Below are positions 34,759 to 43,307 of a DNA stretch of 64,000 nucleotides, piece by piece. The notes under the pieces were generated by a model. The model made no database searches and was not told where the DNA came from. It worked only from the letters and a program-made list of their open reading frames with translations. The stretch comes from Streptomyces prunicolor NBRC 13075. GTDB taxonomy: Bacteria > Actinomycetota > Actinomycetes > Streptomycetales > Streptomycetaceae. Position 1 is the stretch's first letter. Each line of letters begins with the position of its first letter. Both the position numbers and the translations under genes were made by a program. The DNA lies in NCBI RefSeq assembly GCF_000367365.1, contig NZ_BARF01000028.1, positions 1-64,000 of the forward strand, in the 5' to 3' direction.

Positions 34759-34779
34759 TCACTATATGAGAGTTAGTGA
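34759..34779. promoter_or_regulatory. Inverted repeat overlapping a probable cvn promoter
   Basis: TCACTA, nine bases, TAGTGA is a perfect inverted repeat upstream of cvnA. The minus-strand sequence TATAGT at 34766-34761 makes a good -10 candidate inside it, in a locally AT-rich patch. The regulator is unknown. Confidence 0.4.
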
Positions 34780-34899
34780 TCGAACTGGGTAGGTTCTGGA
34801 TGCGTTTACGGAATTGGTGGTCCGTCGGCGCGAAGTTTCCCGGAACGTTTCGTCAGATGCCGGGCGGTCACTGTCAGTGGTCGGGTGCATGCTGGGGGC

Positions 34900-37887
34900 A
34901 TGGCGGATCTTCAGACGGAGTCGGTGGGTGCTCGGGCGGAACTGGCGGCTGTCCAGGCGGAGCTGCGCGGCACCGTCCGGGGCGAGGTCGGTTTCGACGT
35001 CACGTCCCGGGCGCTGATGACGATGGACGCGTCCAACTACCGGCGCGTTCCGCTGGGTGTCGTCGCGCCCCGTGACGCCGAGGACGTGGCGGCGACGCTC
35101 GCGGCGTGCCGGGCGCACGGGGTGCCGGTGGTGGCACGCGGCGGCGGCACGTCGATCGCCGGCCAGGCGACGGGCACGGGCGTGGTCCTGGACTTCACCC
35201 GCCACATGAACGGCCTGGTGTCCCTGGACCCCGCCTCCCGTATGGCGGTCGTGCAGCCCGGCCTGGTGCTCGACCGCCTCCAACAGGCTGCCGCCCCGCA
35301 CGGTCTGCGCTTCGGCCCCGACCCCTCGACCCACAGCCGCTGCACCCTCGGCGGGATGATCGGCAACAACTCCTGCGGCTCCCACTCGGTCGCCTGGGGC
35401 ACGACGGCGGACAGCGTGAGCGAACTGTCGGTGATCACCGCGCGGGGCGACCGCCTGACGCTGGGCCGCGACTGGGCGGGCGCCCCAGAGGGCCTACGCC
35501 CCCTCGTGGAAGCCGAGTTGGCCCGCCTGCGCTCCGGCTTCCCGGACCTCCCCCGCCGCATCTCGGGCTACGCGTTGGACGCCCTCCTCCCCGCGAACGG
35601 CGCGGACGTCGCCCGCTCCTTCTGCGGCAGCGAGGGCACGCTGGGCATCCTCACGGAGGCGGTCGTACGCCTTGTCGAGGCACCCCGCGCGCGTGCGTTG
35701 GCGGTACTCGGCTACGCCGACGAGAGCGCGGCGGCGGAGGCGGCGGCGGGGCTCCTGCCTTTTTCGCCGCTCACCGTCGAGGGCATGGCGGCCGACCTGG
35801 TCCGCTCCACGGCCGACCTCCCCCGGGGCGGCGCCTGGCTGTTCGTCGAAACGGGCGGCGACACGGAGGCGGAGGCACGCGCGCGTGCGGAGACGATCGT
35901 CCGCGCGGCCGACGTCCTCGACTCCCTGGTGGTGACCGACCCTGCGGGCCAACGGACCCTGTGGCGCATCCGCGAGGACGCGAGCGGCACGGCGACGAGG
36001 ATGCCGGACGGCTCGGAGGCGTGGCCGGGCTGGGAGGACTGCGCGGTACCACCGGCTCAACTGGGCCCGTACCTACGGGACTTCAGGGGTTTGCTGGCCG
36101 CGCACGACCTACGGGGCACGCCGTACGGCCACTTCGGGGACGGCTGCATCCACGTCCGCATCGACTTCGACCTGCTGACGGAGCCGGGGGTGGCCCGCTT
36201 CCGCCGCTTCTCCGAGGAACTGGCCGAGTTGGTGACGGCGCACGGCGGCTCGCTCTCCGGCGAACACGGGGACGGCCAGGCACGCGCGGAACTCCTCCCG
36301 AAGATGTACGGCGCCGAGATGGTGACCCTGTTCGAGCGAGCGAAAGGGGTATGGGACCCGGACGACCTCCTCAACCCCGGCATGCTGGTGCGACCGGCCC
36401 CGCTCGACTCGAACCTCCGCTTCTCGGTGCTCCCGCGCGAACCGGTGGACGTGGTGTTCGGCTACCCGTCCGACGGCGGCGACTTCTCGGCGGCGGTACG
36501 GCGCTGCGTGGGGGTGGCCAAGTGCCGTACGACAGAGGTGTCCGGATCGTCGGTGATGTGCCCGTCGTTCCGCGCGACGGGCGAGGAGGCGCACTCCACA
36601 CGCGGGCGGGCCCGACTCCTCCACGAGATGCTCGCGGGCGAACTGGTCACCGACGGCTGGCAGTCGACGGAGGTCCGGGACGCACTGGACCTCTGCCTGT
36701 CCTGCAAGGGCTGCCGCACGGACTGCCCGGTCGGCGTCGACATGGCCACATACAAGGCGGAGTTCCTGCACCACCACTACGAGGGGTGCCGCAGGCCCGC
36801 GGCCCACTACTCGATGGGCTGGCTGCCGCGCTGGCTGCGACTCGTGGAACGCACGCGTACGGCGTGGCTGGTCAACTCCCTTGCTGCGGTGGGGCCGTTG
36901 GCGTGGGCGGCGAAGAGGCTCGGCGGGATCGCGCCCGAGCGGAGGATCCCTCGGGTCGCGCGGGTGACGTTCACCCGATGGTCGAAGCGATGGTTCAGGG
37001 CGAAGCTGCGGGGCATGCGCGCCGACTGGCGATCGGGCCGGGAACCGGAGCGCCCCCGGGGCGGCGCGGTCATGGTCTGGCCGGACACCTTCACGGAGCA
37101 CCTCTCACCGTCGGTGGGAATGGCGGCCGTGCGCGTACTGGAGGCGGCCGGGCTCTTCGTGGTGCCCATGCCGGCGAAGACCATGGGCGTGACGGAGACA
37201 CCGGACGAGGACGGCGACGGCACGTCGTACACCTTCAGCCCCTGGAAGGCCCGCCGAGTCCGCGTCTGCTGCGGCCTGACCTATGTGTCGACCGGCCAAC
37301 TGGACCGCGCCCGCGCGGTGTTGCGCAACACGCTGGACCTGCTGGATGTGTTCCTGAGCCCCGACCTGCCCGAGACGGACGAGATTCCGGCGCACTTCGT
37401 CGTCCTGGAACCGAGCTGCGCGGCGGCCCTCCGCACGGACCTCCCCGAGCTACTCCCCGACGACCCCCGAGCGGCCCGCCTCGCCGCGTCGATCCTCACC
37501 TTCGCCGAGGCCCTGGAGCAGCTCGCCCCCGACTGGACCCCGCCCCGCATCGACCGCCCCGCGGTCGGCCAGACCCACTGCCACCAACACGCGGTCCTGG
37601 GCGACACCCCCGACCGCCGCCTCCGCGCGGCAGCGGGCCTGACCGGCGAACTGGCGGGCGGCTGCTGCGGGTTGGCAGGCAACTTCGGCTTCGAGAAGGG
37701 CCACTACGAGGTGTCGGCGACGTGCGCGGAGGAACAGCTGTTGCCATCGGTGAGGGAAGCACCGGACGGGGCGGTGATCTTGGCGGACGGCTTCTCGTGC
37801 CGGACGCAGCTGGAGCAGATGGCGGGGGTACGGGGGCGGCATTTGGCGGAGGTGCTGGCGGAGGTGCTGGAGGGAGAGGGGAAGTGA
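34900..37887 (+). CDS. FAD-binding and Fe-S-binding oxidoreductase (D-2-hydroxyacid dehydrogenase-like)
   Basis: A 995-residue fusion. The N-terminal FAD domain (about 30-500) has VVARGGGTSIAGQATGTGVV and GGMIGNNSCGSHSV; its cap ends with GGSLSGEHGDGQAR. A ferredoxin-like domain with Cys in LCLSCKGCRTDCPVGVDM follows, then two CCG-type domains (VRVCCGLTYVSTGQLDRA and QTHCHQHAVLG with GGCCGLAGNFGFEKGHYE). This combines the subunits of glycolate oxidase/D-lactate dehydrogenase type enzymes, which pass electrons from a 2-hydroxyacid to quinone or cytochrome. Substrate unknown. It is coupled to the phosphoesterase by a GTGA overlap. Confidence 0.92.
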   Translation: MADLQTESVGARAELAAVQAELRGTVRGEVGFDVTSRALMTMDASNYRRVPLGVVAPRDAEDVAATLAACRAHGVPVVARGGGTSIAGQATGTGVVLDFTRHMNGLVSLDPASRMAVVQPGLVLDRLQQAAAPHGLRFGPDPSTHSRCTLGGMIGNNSCGSHSVAWGTTADSVSELSVITARGDRLTLGRDWAGAPEGLRPLVEAELARLRSGFPDLPRRISGYALDALLPANGADVARSFCGSEGTLGILTEAVVRLVEAPRARALAVLGYADESAAAEAAAGLLPFSPLTVEGMAADLVRSTADLPRGGAWLFVETGGDTEAEARARAETIVRAADVLDSLVVTDPAGQRTLWRIREDASGTATRMPDGSEAWPGWEDCAVPPAQLGPYLRDFRGLLAAHDLRGTPYGHFGDGCIHVRIDFDLLTEPGVARFRRFSEELAELVTAHGGSLSGEHGDGQARAELLPKMYGAEMVTLFERAKGVWDPDDLLNPGMLVRPAPLDSNLRFSVLPREPVDVVFGYPSDGGDFSAAVRRCVGVAKCRTTEVSGSSVMCPSFRATGEEAHSTRGRARLLHEMLAGELVTDGWQSTEVRDALDLCLSCKGCRTDCPVGVDMATYKAEFLHHHYEGCRRPAAHYSMGWLPRWLRLVERTRTAWLVNSLAAVGPLAWAAKRLGGIAPERRIPRVARVTFTRWSKRWFRAKLRGMRADWRSGREPERPRGGAVMVWPDTFTEHLSPSVGMAAVRVLEAAGLFVVPMPAKTMGVTETPDEDGDGTSYTFSPWKARRVRVCCGLTYVSTGQLDRARAVLRNTLDLLDVFLSPDLPETDEIPAHFVVLEPSCAAALRTDLPELLPDDPRAARLAASILTFAEALEQLAPDWTPPRIDRPAVGQTHCHQHAVLGDTPDRRLRAAAGLTGELAGGCCGLAGNFGFEKGHYEVSATCAEEQLLPSVREAPDGAVILADGFSCRTQLEQMAGVRGRHLAEVLAEVLEGEGK

Positions 37888-38645
37888 CCGACGAACTGGG
37901 CCGAGTCGCGGTCCTCTCCGACATCCACGGCGTACTCCCCGCTCTGGAAGCGGTCCTCGCCGAACCGGAGGTGGCCACCGCCGACCGCATCGTCCTCACC
38001 GGCGACATCACGGCCGGCCCCCAACCGGCGGAAGTGGTCGACCTGTTGAGGGCCCAGGGCGACCGAGTGCTGTGGATCGCGGGCAACGCGGACCGCGAAC
38101 TGGTCGAGTACCGCAGGGGCGAACGCGACGAGATCCCCGACCCGATCGCCCCCTACGCGGCGACCGCCCTCCGCCCCGACCAGATCGACTTCCTGGCCAC
38201 CCTCCCCAAGACGTTGACGCTCCCCGTCCGCGGCCACGGACGGGTCCTGTTCTGCCACGCAACTCCCCGAAACGACGAGGAAGTTGTCCTGGTCGACTCC
38301 CGCCCCGCCCGCTGGACCGAGGTCCTCACCGGCCTCGACGACGACATCCGCACGGTCGTCTGCGGCCACACCCACATGCCGTACATCCGCCTCGCCCAAG
38401 GCCGCCTGATCGTCAACCCCGGCAGCATCGGCATGCCGTACGGCCGCACCGGCGCCCACTGGTGCCTGCTCGGCCCCGGCACGGACCTGCGCGTCACGCC
38501 GTACGACATCCCGGCGGCGATCACCCGCCTCACCCGCGAGTCCGGCTACCCGGAGATCGCCGAGTGGGCGGACTACTTCCTCAACGCACGGGCGTCGGAC
38601 ACGGAAGCACTGGAGATGTTCGGGCCTCGGGACGGGCGCGGGTGA
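37884..38645 (+). CDS. Calcineurin-like metallophosphoesterase (YfcE type)
   Basis: A 253-residue phosphoesterase with all metal-site motifs: VAVLSDIHGVLPALE, VLTGDITAGP, WIAGNADREL, VLFCHATP and VVCGHTHMPYIRL, then the family's VNPGSIGMPYG. It belongs to the YfcE/MPPE group acting on small phosphodiesters or monoesters; no signal peptide is present. The GTG start overlaps the stop of the oxidoreductase after AGGGAGAGGGG, so the two are cotranslated. A functional link is not evident. Confidence 0.92.
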   Translation: MTDELGRVAVLSDIHGVLPALEAVLAEPEVATADRIVLTGDITAGPQPAEVVDLLRAQGDRVLWIAGNADRELVEYRRGERDEIPDPIAPYAATALRPDQIDFLATLPKTLTLPVRGHGRVLFCHATPRNDEEVVLVDSRPARWTEVLTGLDDDIRTVVCGHTHMPYIRLAQGRLIVNPGSIGMPYGRTGAHWCLLGPGTDLRVTPYDIPAAITRLTRESGYPEIAEWADYFLNARASDTEALEMFGPRDGRG

Positions 38646-38686
38646 CGCCGTATACGACTTCAAGGGCGCCCGGCTGAGGGCGGAAG

Positions 38687-38752
38687 CACAGGTTCATTAA
38701 GGCTGCTCTCAGGTTTATCAGAGAACTCTCAGGTTCGGGGTCGTAACTCAGG
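38687..38752. promoter_or_regulatory. Four phased CTCAGG-type direct repeats upstream of the small peptide gene
   Basis: CACAGGTTCATT (38687), CTCAGGTTTATC (38708), CTCAGGTTCGGG (38728) and CTCAGGATTCGC (38747) are spaced 21, 20 and 19 bases apart, close to two helical turns each. The second and third share the ten-base core CTCTCAGGTT. This looks like tandem binding of a response-regulator-type protein, and the 160 bases following should contain the promoter of the peptide gene at 38912. The binding protein is unknown. Confidence 0.5.
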
Positions 38753-38911
38753 ATTCGCAAAGGTATTCACAGCACCTGCTTGCCGTTTGCTTGCCGACTT
38801 TGCTGCTTCGTGGCGTCGGCCGCGTGTAAGTTCCTCGGTGTCGGGAATTCCCCGGGCGGTAAAACGCTCGACTTTGACGCACAATCCACTGCACAACCCA
38901 AGGAGTTCGGC

Positions 38912-39043
38912 ATGAGCCTCAAGAAGCTCGCCCCGCTGCCCCCCAAGCCCAAGTCGAAGCAGCTCCCGCCGCCGCCCCCGAAGCCGCGCAAGAAGCACCA
39001 GCCGAAGCCGCTGCCGAAGCCGCTGCCCGGCCAGGACAGCTGA
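38912..39043 (+). CDS. 43-residue Pro/Lys-rich peptide of unknown function
   Basis: A short gene with AGGAG seven bases before its ATG and an intrinsic terminator 11 bases after its stop, so it looks like a complete, well-expressed unit. The peptide has about 17 Pro and 12 Lys/Arg, built from motifs such as PLPPKPKSK, QLPPPPPKPRKKHQPK and PLPKPLPG; it is strongly basic until the last three residues (QDS) and has no Cys and no hydrophobic signal. It resembles proline-rich ligands or cationic proline-rich antimicrobial peptides in composition only. The ABC exporter gene begins 100 bases later. Confidence 0.65.
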   Translation: MSLKKLAPLPPKPKSKQLPPPPPKPRKKHQPKPLPKPLPGQDS

Positions 39044-39054
39044 ACCGGCAGTAG

Positions 39055-39091
39055 AAGAGGGCCGACCCACGCAGTCGGCCCTCTTTTCTTT
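39055..39091 (+). terminator. Intrinsic terminator after the small peptide gene
   Basis: AAGAGGGCCGAC, a seven-base loop, and GTCGGCCCTCTT form a perfect 12-base-pair stem followed by TTCTTTC. It separates the peptide gene from the ABC exporter, whose transcription would then come from read-through or its own promoter. Confidence 0.85.
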
Positions 39092-39142
39092 CCCGAATTC
39101 GAAAATCCAAGAGAATTCTGATGACGGAAAGCGGAGGGGATT

Positions 39143-41287
39143 GTGGGCGTGGATATGGATGCGACGGCGGATCCTGATCAGGAAGACCTCGACGAATACG
39201 ACGAGGACTACGGAACTCCCACCATTCCCGCCAAAGTCGCCTTCCGGCGGTTCTGGCCGCTCACCGCGGGTCTCAGACGCTGGCTGATGCTCGTCTGGGT
39301 GTGCACCATCGTCGGCGCACTCGCCGAGACCGAGGCCATCCTCCTCTTCAGCGACCTCACCGACCGCGCCCTCGCGAAGGGCTCGCTGAGCGCCTTCTGG
39401 AGCCCCGCCGCCAAGTGGCTGGGCGTGGCGATCGTCGGCGCGTTCGTCTCGTACGCCGGCAACTCCCTTGCCGCCTGGGCCACCGAACGCTTCGTGATGA
39501 GACTGCGCGAGCATGTCTTCGACCACGTACAGCAGTTGCCCCCACACTTCTTCCAACGGCACCGCCAGGGCGACCTGTTGTCCCGCCTCACTGGCGACGT
39601 CGAGGCGATCGAGACCCTCGTCGTGTCCGGCGTCATCGGCACCGCCTCCGCGATCTTCTCCGCCCTCTTCTACGCCGCCGCCGCGTTCTGGCTCCGCTGG
39701 GACCTCGCCGCCGCCACCTTCGTCCTCGCCCCCCTCTTCTGGCTGGCGGCCCGCCGCTTCTCCGGCTCCATCAAGGACGTCTCGCGCGAAGGCCGGGTCG
39801 CCGACGGCGCGATCACCTCCGTCGTCGAGGAGTCCCTCGGCAACATCGTCCTCACCCAGGCCTACGGCCGCCGCGACGCCGAACGCCGCCGCCTGAACGA
39901 GGAGGCCGGCGCCTGGTTCCGGGCCTCCGTCCGCTCGACGCGGCTCAACGAGGCGTACGAGCAACTCGTCGCCGTCATCGAGACCGTGTGCGTGCTCGCC
40001 GTCATCGGCATCGGCGCCTGGGAGATCTCCACCGGCCGTATGACCCTCGGCCAACTCCTCGCGTTCTCCGCCTTCTTGGGCTACCTCTACCCGCCCGTCC
40101 GCGGCCTGGCCCAACTCGGCCTGACCATCACCGCCGCCACCGCGGGCGCCGAACGCCTCATCGAGATCCTCGACGTACGCCCGTCCGTCGCCGACCCCGC
40201 CCGCGACACGGAGACCGGCCGCCCCGACGGCACCGTCGAACTCCGCGACGTCTCCTTCAGCTACCCCGGCGCCGACCGAGTCGCCCTGGACGGCCTTTCC
40301 TTCACCGTCAACCCCGGCGAACTGGTGATCGTCACCGGCCCCAGTGGCGCCGGCAAGTCCACGGTCTCCAAAATGCTGCTCCGCTTCTACGACCCCGACG
40401 CGGGCGAGGTCCTCCTCGACGGCGTACCGCTGCGGAACCTCCCGCTGGCCCGCCTGCGCGAGTACGTCACCCTGCTCCCCCAGGAGACGCTGGTCCTGCA
40501 CGACACCGTCCGCGCGAACATCGCCTGCGGCCGGCCCGGCGCGAGCGAGCAGGCGATCATGGACGCGGCCGTCGCCGCCGACGCGCACGAGTTCATCCTC
40601 CGCCTCCCCGACGGCTACGACACGAAGGTCGACCCCAACTCGGCCCGCCTGTCCGGCGGTCAGCTCCAGCGCCTGGCGATCGCCCGCGCGATCCTGCGCG
40701 ACGCCCCGGTCCTGGTCCTCGACGAACCGACCACCGGCCTGGACTCGATGGCCGCCCGTCGGGTCGTAAAGCCCCTACGACGCCTGATGGCGGGCCGTAC
40801 GACCATCATGATCACCCACGACCTCAACCTCGCCCCCGACGCCGACCGCATCCTGGTCGTGGACCGGGGCCGGATCGTGGAGACGGGCCGGCACGAGGAG
40901 TTGATGGCGCGGGGCGGGGCGTACTCGCGACTGCACCGCTCGCAGAACAACGCGGCGATGGACACGGGGGAGTTGAGGCTGCCGTCGTTCGCGGAGAGGG
41001 GGATCCCGGTAGGGGTGCCGGTGGGCGTGCCGGTGGCAGTGGCGGAGGGTGCGGCGGCGGGCGTGGGCTACGGATACTCCCCGGCGCCGATTTTCGTCGA
41101 GAGCTGGGCGCCGCCGCAGACGTACGAGCCGGTGTACGAGCCGACGTATCAACCGACCTACCCGCCGGCCTACTCACAGACCTGCCCGCAGGCCTACCCG
41201 CAGACCGAGTATCCGGAGTACTCCGATCCCCTCTTCGGGCCCATGCCCACCAGCCTCCCCGACGGCCGGCCCCTGTTCCGGGACTAG
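39143..41287 (+). CDS. ABC exporter (fused permease and ATPase) with Tyr/Pro-rich tail
   Basis: A 714-residue half-transporter. After an acidic N-terminus (DQEDLDEYDEDYG) the six-helix exporter domain covers about 50-340. The ATPase has Walker A VTGPSGAGKSTVSKML, Q-loop YVTLLPQETLVL, signature ARLSGGQLQRLAIARA, Walker [14 protein letters not shown] and the switch His in MITHDLNL. The last 100 residues are unusual: a Val/Pro/Gly stretch (PVGVPVGVPVAVAEG), then YEPVYEPTYQPTYPPAYSQT and similar repeats. It probably works as a homodimer. The GTG start follows GGAGGGG. Export of the neighbouring peptide is a hypothesis from position. Confidence 0.9.
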   Translation: MGVDMDATADPDQEDLDEYDEDYGTPTIPAKVAFRRFWPLTAGLRRWLMLVWVCTIVGALAETEAILLFSDLTDRALAKGSLSAFWSPAAKWLGVAIVGAFVSYAGNSLAAWATERFVMRLREHVFDHVQQLPPHFFQRHRQGDLLSRLTGDVEAIETLVVSGVIGTASAIFSALFYAAAAFWLRWDLAAATFVLAPLFWLAARRFSGSIKDVSREGRVADGAITSVVEESLGNIVLTQAYGRRDAERRRLNEEAGAWFRASVRSTRLNEAYEQLVAVIETVCVLAVIGIGAWEISTGRMTLGQLLAFSAFLGYLYPPVRGLAQLGLTITAATAGAERLIEILDVRPSVADPARDTETGRPDGTVELRDVSFSYPGADRVALDGLSFTVNPGELVIVTGPSGAGKSTVSKMLLRFYDPDAGEVLLDGVPLRNLPLARLREYVTLLPQETLVLHDTVRANIACGRPGASEQAIMDAAVAADAHEFILRLPDGYDTKVDPNSARLSGGQLQRLAIARAILRDAPVLVLDEPTTGLDSMAARRVVKPLRRLMAGRTTIMITHDLNLAPDADRILVVDRGRIVETGRHEELMARGGAYSRLHRSQNNAAMDTGELRLPSFAERGIPVGVPVGVPVAVAEGAAAGVGYGYSPAPIFVESWAPPQTYEPVYEPTYQPTYPPAYSQTCPQAYPQTEYPEYSDPLFGPMPTSLPDGRPLFRD

Positions 41288-41398
41288 GCCCAGCGACAGC
41301 TGCATAAAGGGTTCTCACACCTGTCTAAGTCCATTACCATGGACCGAGCAGTGCATCGTGATGGACGAATGCGCGCTGAGCCGAGCCCTGGAAGCCCC

Positions 41399-42325
41399 GT
41401 GAGCATCCCCACCAGTACGTCGACCACCGCCCCCGTGGCCACTCCGACCGCCGCCGCCCCGCGCCGCGGGGGTTCGCTCGGACCGGTGGGTCTGGTGCTG
41501 GCCGGAGGTATCTCGGTGCAGTTCGGCGGCGCGCTGGCGGTGACGCTGATGCCGCGGGTGGGCGCGCTGGGTGTGGTCGCGCTCCGCCTGCTGGTGGCCG
41601 CGGTGGTCCTGCTCGTGATCTGCCGCCCGAGCCCGCGCGGTCACTCACGCGCGGACTGGGGCACGGTCGTCGTCTTCGGCGTCACCATGGCCGCGATGAA
41701 CGGCCTCTTCTACCAGTCGCTGGCCCGCATCCCCCTGGGCCCGGCGGTGACGCTGGAGGTACTCGGCCCGCTCGCCCTCTCGGTCCTGACGTCCCGGCGC
41801 GCACTGAACGCGGTGTGGGCGGGGCTCGCCCTGGCGGGCGTCTTCCTCCTCGGCGGCGGAGGCTTCAGCAGCCTGGACCCTGTAGGTGTGGCGTTCGCCC
41901 TGGGCGCCGGCGCCATGTGGGCCACGTACATAGTTTTCAGCGCCCGCACGGGGCGCCGCTTCCCCCAGGCCGACGGGCTGGCGCTGGCGATGGTCGTGGC
42001 GGCGGTGGTGTTCCTGCCGCTAGGCATCGCGGAGTCGGGCACGAAGCTCCTGAACCCCACGACGCTCGCCCTCGGCTCTGCGGTTGCGATCCTCTCCTCG
42101 GTCCTGCCCTACACCCTCGAACTCCTCGCCCTGCGCCGCCTCCCCGCCTCCACCTTCGCCATCCTGATGAGCCTGGAACCGGCCGTGGCGGCGACGGCGG
42201 GTTTCCTGATCCTCCACCAGGCACTGTCCGTTCCTGAGGCGATGGCTATTGCGCTGGTCATCGCGGCGAGCATGGGGGCGGTGCGGACGCAGGTGGGCCG
42301 GGGGAAGGTGAAGGTAGAGGCGTAG
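41399..42325 (+). CDS. EamA/DMT-family transporter (RhtA-like)
   Basis: A 308-residue transporter with ten predicted membrane helices in two EamA repeats, for example VGLVLAGGISVQFGGALAVT, GVTMAAMNGLFYQSLARIPL and TFAILMSLEPAVAATAGFLI. The RhtA-like members export amino acids or small metabolites. I chose GTG 41399, preceded by GGAAG, as the start; an ATG at 41369 is an alternative. It follows the ABC exporter by 111 bases. Confidence 0.85.
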   Translation: MSIPTSTSTTAPVATPTAAAPRRGGSLGPVGLVLAGGISVQFGGALAVTLMPRVGALGVVALRLLVAAVVLLVICRPSPRGHSRADWGTVVVFGVTMAAMNGLFYQSLARIPLGPAVTLEVLGPLALSVLTSRRALNAVWAGLALAGVFLLGGGGFSSLDPVGVAFALGAGAMWATYIVFSARTGRRFPQADGLALAMVVAAVVFLPLGIAESGTKLLNPTTLALGSAVAILSSVLPYTLELLALRRLPASTFAILMSLEPAVAATAGFLILHQALSVPEAMAIALVIAASMGAVRTQVGRGKVKVEA

Positions 42326-42451
42326 GTGGACCGGGTGTGTAGGTGCACGGAAGCCCGACTCTCACAAAGAAGCGGGCGGCCCGACGTCCACTCCACGGCT
42401 CAGGCCCACAGCACTTCCCCGTCCCTTCCTCATCCCACACCCCCCACTCAA

Positions 42452-42474
42452 TAATGCAAGCACGCTTGATTGTT
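42452..42474. promoter_or_regulatory. Candidate TetR operator before the acyl-CoA operon
   Basis: CAAGC-AC-GCTTG (42457-42468) is a perfect palindrome flanked by AAT on the left and ATT on the right. It lies 32 bases before the first gene of the long catabolic operon and resembles operators of TetR-type regulators of fatty and branched acyl-CoA breakdown. The TetR gene at the operon's end is the likely binder. Confidence 0.55.
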
Positions 42475-42500
42475 TCTGGCGCCCCTGCCATGCTCCCCCC

Positions 42501-43307
42501 ATGTCCGATCCGACGCGCGTGTTCGACGACCTGCGTGAGGAGAGCGAGGAACTCGACCGGCTGGTAGCCGAGTTGAGGCCGGAGGGCTGGGCCGTCGAGA
42601 CCCCCGCTGCCCGCTGGACCGTCGCCCACCAGATCGCCCACCTGGCCTGGACCGACCACTCCGCCCTGCTCGCCGTGACGGACGAGGACGCGTTCCGTGC
42701 GCTGGTCGAGAAGGCCCTCGCCACTCCCGAGACGTTCGTGGACGAGGGAGCGCAGGAGGGGGCCTCGAAGACACCCACCCAGCTTCTCGCCGACTGGCGG
42801 GCCGGGCGGGCGGCGCTGCTGGACGCCCTGTACTCCGCATCCACAGGAACCCGCTTCCCCTGGTACGGCCCACCCATGTCGGCCGCCTCCATGGCCACCG
42901 GTCGGCTTATGGAGACCTGGGCCCATGGGCAGGATGTCGCCGACGCGGTCGGTGTGGTTCGGCCACCTACAGATCGGCTCCGGCATGTGGTGCGCATCGG
43001 TGTGCGCGCACGTGACTTCGCCTTCGGTGTGCATGGGCTCACCCCGCCGAGCGAGGAGTTCCGCGTCGAACTCCACGCTCCCTCCGGCGAGGGTGAGTTG
43101 TGGGTCTACGGTCCCGAAGACGCTCCGCAACGTGTCACCGGCCCCGCCCTCGACTTCTGCCTCCTCGTCACCCAGCGCGCCCACCGCACCGACCTCGCGG
43201 TGGAGGCGGTCGGTCCCGATGCCGATCGATGGCTCGACATCGCCCAGGCCTTCGCGGGGCCACCCGGCGCCGGGCGTCCGCCGAAGTCGAAGGGGGCCGG
43301 AGAGTGA
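42501..43307 (+). CDS. TIGR03084-type metal-binding protein (DinB/maleylpyruvate isomerase fold)
   Basis: A 268-residue protein of the actinobacterial TIGR03084 group. It has a DinB-like four-helix bundle with the probable metal His residues in WTVAHQIAHLAWTDHSAL and RLMETWAHGQDVADAVG, and a C-terminal sterol-carrier-like region ending in ADRWLDIAQAFAGPPGAGR. The function is unknown, but members accompany acyl-CoA catabolism genes, as here. It is the first gene of the operon, and no Shine-Dalgarno is visible before the ATG. The GTGA overlap couples it to the next gene. Confidence 0.88.
   Translation: MSDPTRVFDDLREESEELDRLVAELRPEGWAVETPAARWTVAHQIAHLAWTDHSALLAVTDEDAFRALVEKALATPETFVDEGAQEGASKTPTQLLADWRAGRAALLDALYSASTGTRFPWYGPPMSAASMATGRLMETWAHGQDVADAVGVVRPPTDRLRHVVRIGVRARDFAFGVHGLTPPSEEFRVELHAPSGEGELWVYGPEDAPQRVTGPALDFCLLVTQRAHRTDLAVEAVGPDADRWLDIAQAFAGPPGAGRPPKSKGAGE

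Noticed and set aside
35106..38645. Very long frame that would fuse the phosphoesterase to an upstream extension
   Set aside because: The upstream part overlaps the oxidoreductase in another frame and is low-complexity; the phosphoesterase begins at the GTGA overlap at 37884.
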